64,000 nt of DNA from Candidatus Bathyarchaeota archaeon (GTDB lineage: Archaea; Thermoproteota; Bathyarchaeia; Bathyarchaeales; DTEX01). Of the stretch, positions 28,017 through 37,317 are shown piece by piece; the first letter of the stretch is position 1, and every line of letters starts with the position of its first letter. The translations under genes were made by a program, and so were the position numbers. The stretch covers positions 1-64,000 of the forward strand of contig JAGTQB010000006.1 in assembly GCA_018396995.1 (NCBI GenBank), written 5' to 3'. Below the pieces are notes generated by a model. The model worked only from the letters and a program-made list of their open reading frames with translations. It did not search any database and was not told where the DNA came from.

Positions 28017-28241
28017 CTACTTTTGAGGTGATTGCGGTGACCCCTTACCCTGCGCCTGGGATATAGCTACTAGGCGGGTTACATAACCAGCAACGCTGTT
28101 CCTAAGCCTAATTGATGGGAAAAGCGCTAGACTCGACAGTATCTTCTTGTTCTCCTCAAAGTTTGTTGTGAACTTATCAGGGTACTTTCTAATTAACTCA
28201 CGTGCTATCCTCTTAATTTTCTCTGGACGCACATTTCCCAA
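28017..28241 (-). CDS. rps17e: 30S ribosomal protein S17e
   Basis: The protein is about 74 residues and contains the S17e core GNVRPEKIKRIARELI, KYPDKFTTNFEENKK and LRNSVAGYVTRLV. The family normally begins M-G-x-V-R, so I choose the TTG at 28241; in-frame TTG 28259 and ATG 28247 would add six or two residues. A short Ser/Gln/Lys tail is unusual but plausible. Confidence 0.95.
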   Translation of the reverse strand: MGNVRPEKIKRIARELIRKYPDKFTTNFEENKKILSSLALFPSIRLRNSVAGYVTRLVAISQAQGKGSPQSPQK

Positions 28242-28427
28242 GCACATCAGCCTTTCCAATACACTTCAAACCATGTGTAAATATTACTGAGATTTCATAA
28301 TTTTTACTTTGAAGGTTACATATAAGTATTAATGGGGCCCATAAAAAGCCAAGAGAAAGACTTTTTAACCAAAGAGACAATAAAAATATTTGTATTTGTT
28401 GGGTAAAACTTGAAAAGAGGGAAAAAT

Positions 28428-28643
28428 ATGGGAGAGTTGGCGATAGCCGCGATGCATAGAATTTGCAAGAAGGCTGGAGCTGAGAGGGTTAGTGAAGCTG
28501 CGGCAATACAATTAGCTAAGGTTCTTGAGGAAATAGGCATAAAGATTTGTAAAGAGGCAATAGATTTTGCAATGCATGCTGGCAGAAAGACCGTGAAGGC
28601 TGAGGATATAGAGATAGCTGCCAAGAAAGTCTTAAGCAGGTAA
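28428..28643 (+). CDS. archaeal histone
   Basis: A 71-residue histone-fold protein starts at ATG 28428 behind a GAGGG site; an in-frame TTG 18 bases earlier is less likely. The three helices are visible: [46 protein letters not shown], and [14 protein letters not shown]. The R-x-S-E-A and [11 protein letters not shown] signatures are typical. It packages DNA as homo- or heteromultimers. A TATA-like ACTTTTTAACC lies about 70 bases upstream. Confidence 0.97.
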   Translation: MGELAIAAMHRICKKAGAERVSEAAAIQLAKVLEEIGIKICKEAIDFAMHAGRKTVKAEDIEIAAKKVLSR

Positions 28644-28671
28644 AGGGCAAGAAGCCCGCAATAACCTCCTT

Positions 28672-29826
28672 TTATACTTTTGTTGATCTATGAAAAATGT
28701 GAAAAATGCTTATGGAGACTGTAAGAATAAGGATTAGTACATAGGGGGCTTCTGAAGAGAACTCTGCCGCGAGACCGCCTAGTAATGGACCGAGAAAGTA
28801 TCCGATACCTAAAAGGCATTCAAATAAGCCAGCTGCCTGCCCCTCTCCACCCCTTCCTTTTTTAAGGAAAATTGCTATGGAGGCGGCGTAGAGTAGCCCA
28901 ATACTGAAACCGAAAATTGAAAGCGATATCGAGAAAAATAGTGTTGTGCGGCTAGGCGCCATAATGGTTGATGCCAAGGCCATTAACAAGGACCCTGCCA
29001 GGAAAATTTTTGTCTCTCCAATCCTGCTCTTAAGTCGGTATGCTTCAAGAAAGGCTAATAATCTAAATAACCCTACGAGGAGAATCATTAACCCTATCTC
29101 ATACGCTGGGATGCCTAAATTAAATGCATAAGCGGGAAAGATGTTATAGATTATTCCAGCGGCGAATGAAAGAAGAAAAGTGGATAGCACAGCTGTAAGA
29201 ATTGAAAGAAACCAACCCCAACCAAACCAGGATATACTATACCTTGGGCGGAAAGCTTCTTCGCCACGCAACCTACCAATCTTCATTATTATGATGGGGA
29301 AGAGAGCGATGGAGAGTAAGGAGGAGATTAAAAGAGTTGTCTTTACACCCAAGGCGCTAATAAGATTCCCGCCGATTGCGGGACCTATCATCGCCGCCGT
29401 CCCCCAAGAAAGATTAAATTTTTGGAGAACCTCCTCAACATTAATCCCGCTGTTTTCTACTAGTAGGGCTTCGATAGATGGCCAGAACAATGCTATTGAA
29501 AATGACTCTAAGGCTTTGATGGGTATGAAGGTGTATGGGTTCCCGGTCAGGAGGTAGAGGAGACAGGAAATGCTATAGAGCGGGGCTGAGAGAGAAACAA
29601 AGATTCTTCTTCCAAATTTATCTGAGAGAAAGCCGGAAACAACTGGCATAAATGAGTATAGTATTCCGCCAGTAGCGCCTATAATACCCACTATTAATGG
29701 TGTAGCTCCAAGACAATTCGCATATATAGGTATTGTTATGCCAGCAACTAGGCTAATCATCTGGAATAGAAAGGAGAGAGTTAAAAGGAGAGTTCTAAGC
29801 GAGTTAGATCTCTCCTCATTACACAT
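28672..29826 (-). CDS. MFS transporter
   Basis: This 384-residue membrane protein has about 12 hydrophobic segments. The loop 2-3 motif SGFLSDKFGRRIF is the classic MFS G-x-x-x-D-R/K-x-G-R-R/K signature. The substrate is not indicated. It is convergent with the histone gene and divergent from the radical SAM gene. Confidence 0.9.
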   Translation of the reverse strand: MCNEERSNSLRTLLLTLSFLFQMISLVAGITIPIYANCLGATPLIVGIIGATGGILYSFMPVVSGFLSDKFGRRIFVSLSAPLYSISCLLYLLTGNPYTFIPIKALESFSIALFWPSIEALLVENSGINVEEVLQKFNLSWGTAAMIGPAIGGNLISALGVKTTLLISSLLSIALFPIIIMKIGRLRGEEAFRPRYSISWFGWGWFLSILTAVLSTFLLSFAAGIIYNIFPAYAFNLGIPAYEIGLMILLVGLFRLLAFLEAYRLKSRIGETKIFLAGSLLMALASTIMAPSRTTLFFSISLSIFGFSIGLLYAASIAIFLKKGRGGEGQAAGLFECLLGIGYFLGPLLGGLAAEFSSEAPYVLILILTVSISIFHIFHRSTKV

Positions 29827-29910
29827 TTGTTCTTCCCGGCAACATAACTGTGCAATGAATATAAAGTTTATGGGGAGAAAAACTATTTTTATGGTTGATA
29901 GAGAGAAAAT

Positions 29911-31056
29911 ATGGATATAAGTTCCTTTGTGGTTAATCCAAGCATAAATGTCAGCCCATACTGTTACTCTATCTTCAGAATCGAGCCTTATACGACCTGT
30001 GAGTATAGATGCGTCTACTGTTTTGGGCGCTGGTACAGGCAGGAAGACTTGAAAGAAGGCGGGAAAGGCGTCATTTTATCCCTGAAAAGAATACTTAAGT
30101 TCTTGAGAAAGGGTTTAAGAAGCATACCCTTCAGGTTGTCCACATTAGTAGACCCGTTTCAGCCGAGGGAAGAGGCGATGCAGGTGAGCCGGAGGGTTAT
30201 GGCCCTTTGCTTAAAGCATGAAGTTCCAATAATAGTGAACACTAAATCTACATTGCTTCTTAAGAGGGATGTAATGAATATTTTAAGGGAGCTATGTGGT
30301 AAGGGGCTAGTTTTAGTCCAAATATCGCTCTCAACAATAAACCCGGACATATCTAGCGTACTAGAGCCAAACGCGCCCCCGCCAGAATCTAGACTTAATG
30401 CCGCTGAGAAACTCTCAGATGAGGGGATCCCAGCAGTCATTAGATTACAACCCTTTATACCAGGTGTAACCGAGTGTGAAGCTGAGGAGATTGTTGAGCA
30501 GGCGCATTATGCTGGTGTAAGGCAGATTATTGTTGAGGTGTTGAGGGATGAAAAAACCAATTGGCACCTATATCAAAAGGTGGCGTACAATGAGAGTATA
30601 TACCGTGACCAGAATATTTGGACTTCCTATTCTCCCTCCACAAAGGTTCCCTCCCAAATACTCCGCCCAAATGTGGAGTGGAGGAGGAAGGTCTACTTGG
30701 GGATAAGGGATCTATGCATTAAGTATGGAGTGGAGTTCTCAACGTGTAAAGAGGGCTTCTACAATTATCACACCGCAGAGAACTGTTGTGGAATGCACTT
30801 CCTGGAGAGGGGGAGATATATTCTTAGACCAACACTCTCTGAAGCATGGGAATTCTATAAGAGGAGAGGCCGGGTTCCCGGATTCAGCGAGCTCATAGAT
30901 AATCTTTCAGAAGGATACTTGTTTGGAGAGGCAGTGAAATGTTATCCTAGGCCTTTAAGGAAGAAAATTATGTCTCATGAAAAGATTTTAAGGGAGGTGT
31001 TAGATGAAAGGCGAAACGAGCTTATCTCGCTGCTTCCGGCACTCAGCATTCAATAG
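29911..31056 (+). CDS. SPL-family radical SAM protein
   Basis: The 381-residue protein has the Cx3Cx2C motif CEYRCVYC near residue 33, followed by FGRWYR, a TLVDPFQPREE substrate-side segment and INPDISSVLEPNAPPPESRL. These features match the broad SPL-like radical SAM group (spore photoproduct lyase relatives). Many members in archaea have no known substrate. A second Cys group (CKEGF, NCCGMHF) near residue 270-300 might ligate another cluster. It starts at ATG 29911. Confidence 0.85.
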   Translation: MDISSFVVNPSINVSPYCYSIFRIEPYTTCEYRCVYCFGRWYRQEDLKEGGKGVILSLKRILKFLRKGLRSIPFRLSTLVDPFQPREEAMQVSRRVMALCLKHEVPIIVNTKSTLLLKRDVMNILRELCGKGLVLVQISLSTINPDISSVLEPNAPPPESRLNAAEKLSDEGIPAVIRLQPFIPGVTECEAEEIVEQAHYAGVRQIIVEVLRDEKTNWHLYQKVAYNESIYRDQNIWTSYSPSTKVPSQILRPNVEWRRKVYLGIRDLCIKYGVEFSTCKEGFYNYHTAENCCGMHFLERGRYILRPTLSEAWEFYKRRGRVPGFSELIDNLSEGYLFGEAVKCYPRPLRKKIMSHEKILREVLDERRNELISLLPALSIQ

Positions 31057-31120
31057 GGGAGCAGTATATCTTACACGGTAACTTTAAATCCTGGTCTTAA
31101 CATTGAAAACTAGGATATTA

Positions 31121-32512
31121 ATGGCTGATACTGGTACAGAGAAGAAGATTAACGCAATTAAATATTCGATGTTATCCATTTTGAGTGTTTTTATTGTCGA
31201 ATCTTCTCTAGGTTTAGTCGTCGGCAGCTTAGCAATCTTAAGTGATGGATTCCATGCACTCTTCGACTTCACATCAATGTTTATACTCTTCATCTCCATC
31301 CGTACATCCTCAAAGCCCCCAGATGAAAATCATATGTATGGGCATGAGAAGTTTGAGTATGTGGGCGGCCTGATTGGCGGAGTCATGTTAATTATTCTAG
31401 CAGTAGCCATAGCCCTAGAGGCAATCTCAAAGATGATTGTTGGAAAACTATATGTAAACATAGATTTAAGTTTAGTAGGGTATGCTGCGCTGGCATACAC
31501 TTTCCTCATAGACTTAGCTAGGATGTTTATTTTGGGGCCAAAGTTTTGTGAGGGTGCGTTAGTAATTAAGACCGCCTTCTATCACGCCTTTTCAGATTTA
31601 TGCTCAACATTAATTGCGCTCTTCGGGTTCTGGTTCTCATCCCACGGAGTATATTACGGAGACTCAGTAGCGTCCTTAGCATTAAGCGCGGCATTAATCT
31701 ATCTAAGCGTTAAGCTCGTCTGGAATAATGTTATGGAATTGAGCGACATAGCTCCTAAATGGGCTGTCGTAAAGATAGAGGAGCAGATTAAGGAGGCATC
31801 AGGCGGATTATTCACATATGAGAATTTGAGGGTTAGGAAAGTTGGAAATAAATTCTTCGTTAGGGCGACATTAAAGGTTCCAGACTACATGGGGCTTGAG
31901 GAGGCTCATAACGTCACCACTAAGATTGAGGAGGGTATTTCAAGGATCCTCAAGGACGTTGATATATCTTTTCACATCGAGCCGAGCGGTGTAGAAGGGT
32001 TAACTACAAGGGAGTTCATTAGGAGGGTTGCAAGTAGTGTTAAGGAGGTCATAGATGTCCACGACGTAAATATCGCGTGCCGCGATGGGAAGACCCATGT
32101 ATCATTACATATTCGAATCGACCCGAAGAAACCATTAAATAAGGCCCATGAGGTAGCCGAGAGAGTGGAAAAGGCGATTTGTACAAGCATGAAGGGCGTA
32201 GAAAATATATTTGTTCATATAGAGCCATCTACAATCGAGCCGGATAGAGGAAGCATGATAAGTGACGAAGATATTGATAGGATTGTTCAGTCAATTATTG
32301 AGGAGCGTTATGGAGATAAAGTAGAAATAAAGCGTGTGGTAACCTATTTGGCTGAGGGGAGACGTCAAGTGAATATTGAGTGCACCTTTGACGAAAGCGC
32401 GTCAGTTGAGGAAGCTCATAAACTGGCCCTTGAAATAGAGAATGAGATTGGAAGGAGGTTATCGGAGACAGCAGTTACGGTTCATATGGAGCCGAGTAAA
32501 GGTCGGAGCTAA
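31121..32512 (+). CDS. cation diffusion facilitator (CDF) metal exporter with three C-terminal ZT-dimer-like domains
   Basis: This roughly 463-residue protein has an N-terminal membrane domain with six hydrophobic segments and a CDF metal-binding site (LSDGFHALFDFTSM, D-x-x-x-D style; HAFSDLCSTLIA in TM5). The cytoplasmic tail is unusually long. It contains three tandem copies of an ~85-residue alpha/beta unit ending in HIEPS, HIEPS and HMEPS near residues 283, 365 and 453, each preceded by an EEAHNVTTKIE-like helix. Normal CDF proteins have one such dimerisation domain. I prefer ATG 31121 over TTG 31103. Confidence 0.88.
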   Translation: MADTGTEKKINAIKYSMLSILSVFIVESSLGLVVGSLAILSDGFHALFDFTSMFILFISIRTSSKPPDENHMYGHEKFEYVGGLIGGVMLIILAVAIALEAISKMIVGKLYVNIDLSLVGYAALAYTFLIDLARMFILGPKFCEGALVIKTAFYHAFSDLCSTLIALFGFWFSSHGVYYGDSVASLALSAALIYLSVKLVWNNVMELSDIAPKWAVVKIEEQIKEASGGLFTYENLRVRKVGNKFFVRATLKVPDYMGLEEAHNVTTKIEEGISRILKDVDISFHIEPSGVEGLTTREFIRRVASSVKEVIDVHDVNIACRDGKTHVSLHIRIDPKKPLNKAHEVAERVEKAICTSMKGVENIFVHIEPSTIEPDRGSMISDEDIDRIVQSIIEERYGDKVEIKRVVTYLAEGRRQVNIECTFDESASVEEAHKLALEIENEIGRRLSETAVTVHMEPSKGRS

Positions 32513-32519
32513 GCGCTGC

Positions 32520-33197
32520 CTATAAGGTTGCTGACGGACATAAATTACTTAGTACACATTCATTACATTTCGGTTTTCTTGCAACACATATCCTCCTTCC
32601 ATGAAATATGAGTAGGTCTGAGAACCTAAGCCACTTCTCCCTAGGAACTATCTCCATTAAATCCCTCTCTATCTCGTCGGGATCAGTCTTATCTGTTAAG
32701 CCAAGCCTTCTAGCAACTCTACTCACATGCGTCTCAACAATTATGCCCTCAATTATGCCGAAGGCATTTGAGAGCACTATATTTGCGGTCTTCCTCCCGA
32801 CTCCGGGCAGGCTTAACAGCTCCTCCATGGTTCTGGGAACCTCGCCATTATATTTCTCAACCAGTATTCTGCACGCCTCCCTTATGTTTCTAGCCTTAGC
32901 GCGGTAGAACCTAACTGCCTTTATGTCATTTTCAAGCTCCTCTAAGTTAACGTTAGCATAGTCTGCAGCTGTCTTATACTTCTTGAATAGGTTTTCGGTA
33001 ACCTTGTTGACTACATCATCTCTGAATTGGGCCGCAAGCATCGCCGCTATGAGGAGCTCTAGGGGGTTACTCCAATTCAATATTAATTTTGCATCTGGGT
33101 GAACATTTTCTAAGAGACTAATTATTTGGGTAACCTTAGCCCTCATCTCCCCCTTCTCAGACAAGTTTACACCCCAGAAGCTATAGTTCATTTCCAT
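32520..33197 (-). CDS. nth: endonuclease III (Nth family DNA glycosylase)
   Basis: The 225-residue protein has a helix-hairpin-helix LLSLPGVGRKTAN with catalytic-position K136, and a C-terminal [4Fe-4S] loop (CVARKPKCNECVLSNLC). It excises oxidised pyrimidines. The position of the essential Asp138 of E. coli Nth reads Glu here (VETHV, E155), with one extra residue before it. That may alter or keep activity. It is convergent with the CDF gene. Confidence 0.93.
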   Translation of the reverse strand: MEMNYSFWGVNLSEKGEMRAKVTQIISLLENVHPDAKLILNWSNPLELLIAAMLAAQFRDDVVNKVTENLFKKYKTAADYANVNLEELENDIKAVRFYRAKARNIREACRILVEKYNGEVPRTMEELLSLPGVGRKTANIVLSNAFGIIEGIIVETHVSRVARRLGLTDKTDPDEIERDLMEIVPREKWLRFSDLLIFHGRRICVARKPKCNECVLSNLCPSATL

Positions 33198-33270
33198 TGC
33201 TCTTAAGACTTATCAAATAGAATTTACAAACAATATTTAGATAATAGAGAAGAGATATGTGTGAATTATA

Positions 33271-33549
33271 TTGCCATTAGACCGCATGATTAAAAAAGCT
33301 TATGAACTTATATGCGGTAGGAGAATTGAGCGGATTGACGAGGACACATTTAATGTTATTGGCGTACACGGAACATATACTGTCGTTAGGGGTGTTGATG
33401 GATCGATATCATGTAGCTGCGCAGGCTTTCTCACGAGAAAGAGGTGTTCCCATTCACTTGCAGTAATGATGTTGACGCAGCCTGCGCTATTAATGAGCGT
33501 GAAGAGGGAGATAGAGAGGGAGAGAAGGCGACAGAAGAGTAAACGCTAA
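33271..33549 (+). CDS. SWIM zinc-finger protein
   Basis: This 92-residue protein carries the SWIM motif CSCAGFLTRKRCSH (CxCxnCxH) around residues 50-63. SWIM domains bind zinc and often DNA or protein partners; in archaea they occur with Rad55-like paralogs or alone. The basic C-terminal tail (KREIERERRRQKSKR) suggests nucleic acid contact. It reads towards prf1 with a gap of 66 bp. Its exact partner is not visible. Confidence 0.85.
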   Translation: MPLDRMIKKAYELICGRRIERIDEDTFNVIGVHGTYTVVRGVDGSISCSCAGFLTRKRCSHSLAVMMLTQPALLMSVKREIERERRRQKSKR

Positions 33550-33615
33550 TTAGGGGCCAGGAAGTTTTATTTTAGGCTAATTAAGGCTATTATATGGAAG
33601 GATAGGGTAACAGTA

Positions 33616-34878
33616 ATGAGCTCAAGGAGAACTTCACTCGAAATATATAGGCTCAAGAAGATACTGGAGACTCTAGCCTCAAAGGAAGGTAGGGGGACAG
33701 AGCTCATATCCCTATATATTCCGCCTGGAAGGCAGATAAGTGAAGTGATGTCCATGCTTAGGGAGGAGTGGGGCACAGCTGCAAATATCAAGTCGACAAC
33801 CACAAGAAAGAACGTTCAGGATGCTCTCGTAAGAGTTATGCAAAGACTAAAATTATTTAAGGAGGTTCCTGAAACCGGGCTAGTGATATTCTGTGGAGCG
33901 ATACCACAGGGCGGACCCGGAAGCGAGAAGATGGAGACATATGTTATAATTCCACCAGAGCCAATAAACATATACCTTTACAGATGTGACTCAAGATTCC
34001 ATATAGAGCATTTAAGGGAGCTGATTAAGGAGAAGGAAACTTATGGCGCCATATTAGTTGACACAAGCGAGGCAACCTTCGCGACAATAAAGGGGAGGAG
34101 GATGGAGATAGTTGAGGAGATAACCTCCGGTATACCTGGAAAGCACCGCGCTGGTGGACAATCGGCTAGGAGATTTGAACGCATACGTGAGATGCAGGTA
34201 AACGAGTTCTTTAAGCGGGTCGGCTCGCACGCCAATGAGATCTTCCTGCAGATAGAGGACTTGAAGGGCATTATCATCGGTGGACCGGGCCCAACAAAAT
34301 ATGATTTCGAGAAGGGCGATTATTTAGATTATAGGCTTAAGGCTAAGATCATAGCTATTGTTGACACGGCTTATACTGGGGAGCAGGGCATAAAGGAGAT
34401 TCTTGAGAAGGCGCCGGAGATAATGAGGAGTGTAAGATATGTTGAGGAGAGACAGTTCGTTCAAAAGTTTCTATATGAGATTGGACACGATACTGGCTTA
34501 GCAACTTATGGGGAGACGGAGGTTAGAAGAGCTCTTGAGATGGGTCTAGTCGACATGCTTTTACTCTCCGAAGCATTAGACACGGTCCGCGTAACCGTTA
34601 GCTGCACTTCATGCGGCTATACATATAAGGAGACTATGAAGAGCTCCGAGGTTTTAGGCTTCACACAATCACTTGTCGGCAAACAATGCCCCAACTGTAG
34701 TAATCAAACCCTTGAAGTTACTGAGGAGAAGGAGATTATTGAGGAGCTTGCAGAGATCGCCGAGAGATCTGGCTCCAGGGTCGAGATAATATCGCCTGAG
34801 ACCGAGGAAGGTCAGATGCTTTTAAAGTCGTTTGGTGGGATAGCCGCAATCTTAAAGTATAAGGCTGAGGGCTATTAA
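33616..34878 (+). CDS. prf1: peptide chain release factor aRF1
   Basis: At 420 residues this is a complete archaeal RF1. Domain 1 carries the stop-codon recognition NIKSTTTRKNVQDAL (a TASNIKS/YxCxxxF-type variant). Domain 2 holds the catalytic GGQSARRFERIR, here preceded by AGGQSA. The zinc ribbon-like CTSCG and CPNCSNQT near residues 330-360 belongs to domain 3. It releases peptides at all three stops. It is highly expressed, which fits the short leader and the isolated position. Confidence 0.97.
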   Translation: MSSRRTSLEIYRLKKILETLASKEGRGTELISLYIPPGRQISEVMSMLREEWGTAANIKSTTTRKNVQDALVRVMQRLKLFKEVPETGLVIFCGAIPQGGPGSEKMETYVIIPPEPINIYLYRCDSRFHIEHLRELIKEKETYGAILVDTSEATFATIKGRRMEIVEEITSGIPGKHRAGGQSARRFERIREMQVNEFFKRVGSHANEIFLQIEDLKGIIIGGPGPTKYDFEKGDYLDYRLKAKIIAIVDTAYTGEQGIKEILEKAPEIMRSVRYVEERQFVQKFLYEIGHDTGLATYGETEVRRALEMGLVDMLLLSEALDTVRVTVSCTSCGYTYKETMKSSEVLGFTQSLVGKQCPNCSNQTLEVTEEKEIIEELAEIAERSGSRVEIISPETEEGQMLLKSFGGIAAILKYKAEGY

Positions 34879-34960
34879 CAGCAAAACTTAAGCGACACAC
34901 TTATAATATAGCCATAATAAAGATTACTCTTTAAGAGAGAATTAAAGTAAGTGGTTTTGA

Positions 34961-35341
34961 ATGTCCGACCTAGAGCTAGAGATCATTAGGTATAAGAAGC
35001 TGATGGAGCTTAAAAAACAAGTTGAAAAGAAAAGAGCAGAAAGTGAGAAGCCTAAAGAAATTAATCCCCGTGAGATATTAAGCAAGTTTTTTGTTGACAG
35101 GGCTTGGGAGGTTTTTGAGGCTGCGAAATACCAGTATCCTGAGGTTGCAGACTATGTTGAGAGGGTTCTCGTTAAGCTGATTTCGGAGGGGAGGATAAAG
35201 GAGAAGATAAGCGGCGAGGAGCTCTATGGGCTCTTTCTACGTTTAGGTGCTAGGGTTAGGCTGCCGACACGTATCAACATTATAGAAGATGGGAAGGTTA
35301 AGAGTCTAGAACAGAAGATTAAGGAAAGCATAAGCGAATAA
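34961..35341 (+). CDS. PDCD5-like DNA-binding protein
   Basis: The 126-residue protein has an N-terminal charged helix (residues 1-40) and a core FVDRAWEVFEAAKYQYPEVADYVERVLVKLISEGRIKEKISGEEL that resembles the PDCD5/TFAR19-related double-stranded DNA-binding family of archaea. The C-terminal tail is longer than usual (RVRLPTRINIIEDGKV). The family function in archaea is not known. It follows prf1 by about 80 bp. Confidence 0.65.
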   Translation: MSDLELEIIRYKKLMELKKQVEKKRAESEKPKEINPREILSKFFVDRAWEVFEAAKYQYPEVADYVERVLVKLISEGRIKEKISGEELYGLFLRLGARVRLPTRINIIEDGKVKSLEQKIKESISE

Positions 35342-35405
35342 CATTCAAAAAATATTAAGTACCATCAGACCCTAACAGCATATCTCATGGTTTATTGAAG
35401 CCCGT

Positions 35406-36845
35406 CTATATTATTGGCGTAAGCTTCGGCAGCACATAACCCCTTGATACATCCATCTCAAGCACATAGAAATTTGTTCTAGGCTTTATGCCACAAACAA
35501 GAATTGAACCATGCTTCCTCATGACACTTAAATGAATATCTGCAAGTGCGCCGAGGATCTTCGCCAATCTTGGATAACCTGGCTTTAGTATAAATATGCT
35601 AAGGCCATTTGTCTCCCTCACTCTCGTAGCACAATCCCTGAGAAATGAAACCGTCCTTTTAACACCGTATATGTCTACAAGCGTATCTACACCAACTATA
35701 CTTAGTACTGGCTGGCCAGTTTTCTCCATGAGCTCCTCTTCAGCCCTTATATACCTTGCATAGTCGTCTAATATATCTTCGCCCTTAAACGTTACAATAT
35801 AGAGCTCAGGTTTTAGACCATGATACTCCTTAACGCATATTCTCAGGAGCCTGTTTATCTCGTCTCTAGTTATACCCCCATCCTCAAACCACCTTACTAT
35901 AAGGTTATGGTCTACCCCCCTTGAGGGTATGCCGATCACACCCCTACCCTGGACGAGGAAATTATGGTCTGTTGGGGTTACGAGCAGGTGGCAGTGGAAT
36001 GATGAAATATGCTCATCTATTTCTAGAAGGACTGTTGAGCCTCTTTGATATCCTCCCCCGAGCATCTTATCTAGATCTGGTGAGCCCGTTGAGAAGCATC
36101 TTTCAGTGTCTGGCTGCGGCTCAAACCTGCGTGGCCTCACAGTATACTCAACCTTAAATTGCGGGAATACTCTAAAACCATCTTTAAGCGTGAATACGAA
36201 GCATGGTTCAGGTATGGGCACCCCCCTCATCTTAAGTATCTCCAGCTCCCTCATGAGTCTATCTTTAAGTTTAGTCCTCTTAAGGTGAATTATGCTGTCC
36301 GCAACAAACTCCTCTACGCCCATCCCTATCATCTCTTCGCCCCATGGAACCTCCAACACTAGGATCGTTGTGCATCCCAGAAACCTTATGATCTTGCTTA
36401 GAACAGCGTGTAGAACGATTCTGGCTTCATGTGCGTTTCTAAATGCTTGGGCTAGTGCGGAAAAGGAATCTATTACTAAGCGCTTAGCCCCGGTAGCTTC
36501 TACTTCCCTAACTATTGTCTCCATCACCGCTGGAGCAGCTTCCTCCCTCGCTGTAACCATGTCTAGGAAATAGAAGCTTCCTGCCCTCTCTAGCTCCTCA
36601 AAGTTGAAGCCGAGAGCCCGCATATTACTGAAGAAAGTCTCCCTATTTTCGGCGAAGCTAACGTATATACCTTTCTCATCATAGTTAACTATACCATTAT
36701 AGAGGAAGGTTGCCGAAAAGATCGTCTTTCCCGTTCCGGGGTTTCCCGCCACTACTATTAGGCTACCCTGCTGAAAGCCCCCGCCAATAACCTCGTCTAA
36801 GCCATTTATTCCGCTTGGAACCCTATTAATGTAGCTGTTCATCAC
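35406..36845 (-). CDS. RAD55/KaiC-like (GvpD-like) ATPase with degenerate second domain
   Basis: This 479-residue protein is two RecA-like domains in tandem. The first has Walker A GNPGTGKTIF near residue 33 and Walker B RLVIDS. The second (from residue ~245, STGSPDLDKMLGGGYQRG) keeps the fold entry sequence but has no P-loop GKT. The layout resembles archaeal GvpD-type and KaiC-family regulators. One domain therefore binds ATP and the other is probably regulatory or structural. It overlaps the upstream small gene by 20 bp, so the two are coupled. Confidence 0.85.
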   Translation of the reverse strand: MMNSYINRVPSGINGLDEVIGGGFQQGSLIVVAGNPGTGKTIFSATFLYNGIVNYDEKGIYVSFAENRETFFSNMRALGFNFEELERAGSFYFLDMVTAREEAAPAVMETIVREVEATGAKRLVIDSFSALAQAFRNAHEARIVLHAVLSKIIRFLGCTTILVLEVPWGEEMIGMGVEEFVADSIIHLKRTKLKDRLMRELEILKMRGVPIPEPCFVFTLKDGFRVFPQFKVEYTVRPRRFEPQPDTERCFSTGSPDLDKMLGGGYQRGSTVLLEIDEHISSFHCHLLVTPTDHNFLVQGRGVIGIPSRGVDHNLIVRWFEDGGITRDEINRLLRICVKEYHGLKPELYIVTFKGEDILDDYARYIRAEEELMEKTGQPVLSIVGVDTLVDIYGVKRTVSFLRDCATRVRETNGLSIFILKPGYPRLAKILGALADIHLSVMRKHGSILVCGIKPRTNFYVLEMDVSRGYVLPKLTPII

Positions 36846-37215
36846 TATTCCTCCGTATCCACGATTCCGCTACCTTAACTATGAAGGAGCGCATCTCCTC
36901 AAGAGAAAACATATCACCTCTCTGCATAAGAGTAAGAAAATGTCTCGGATCCATACTTAAGTCACATTCTGAATTAATGTTTGTCACCAAAGCCTCAATC
37001 AATATTATTGCCCCACTACCAAAAATCTTCTCCATTACGTCGTAAACAGCTTTTGGGTTCTCCCAAAACATATCAAATGGGTCGCATCCCAGATTGCTCC
37101 TTAAAAAGAATAAAACCGCTGCCCCAGCTGACTCCCCAAGCACGGAATAAAGAACTTTAGTACAAATCCTGCGGAAAACTTCAATAGTTGATGGAATATT
37201 CTCAAGTAATGACAT
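36826..37215 (-). CDS. small helical protein, NitrOD5-like, partner of the RAD55-like ATPase
   Basis: The 129-residue protein is mostly alpha-helical, with the central VLGESAGAAVLFFLR and NPKAVYDVMEKIFGSGA. The pattern recalls the NitrOD5 output domain of TACK archaea, but I could not verify this. It overlaps the KaiC-like gene on the same strand by 20 bp, and it presumably works with that ATPase in a signalling or regulatory complex. Confidence 0.55.
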   Translation of the reverse strand: MSLLENIPSTIEVFRRICTKVLYSVLGESAGAAVLFFLRSNLGCDPFDMFWENPKAVYDVMEKIFGSGAIILIEALVTNINSECDLSMDPRHFLTLMQRGDMFSLEEMRSFIVKVAESWIRRNSDEQLH

Positions 37216-37317
37216 ACTGAAGATTACTTACCATGATTAATTTAAATGCATTCTCAAGCTAGAATATATAACATTAACCTATGTTAACAATTCACCGTTC
37301 TGATCTAGTGTTAACTT

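Noticed and set aside
28316-28624. 102-residue open frame antisense to the histone gene
   Set aside because: It is the complement of the well-supported histone gene.
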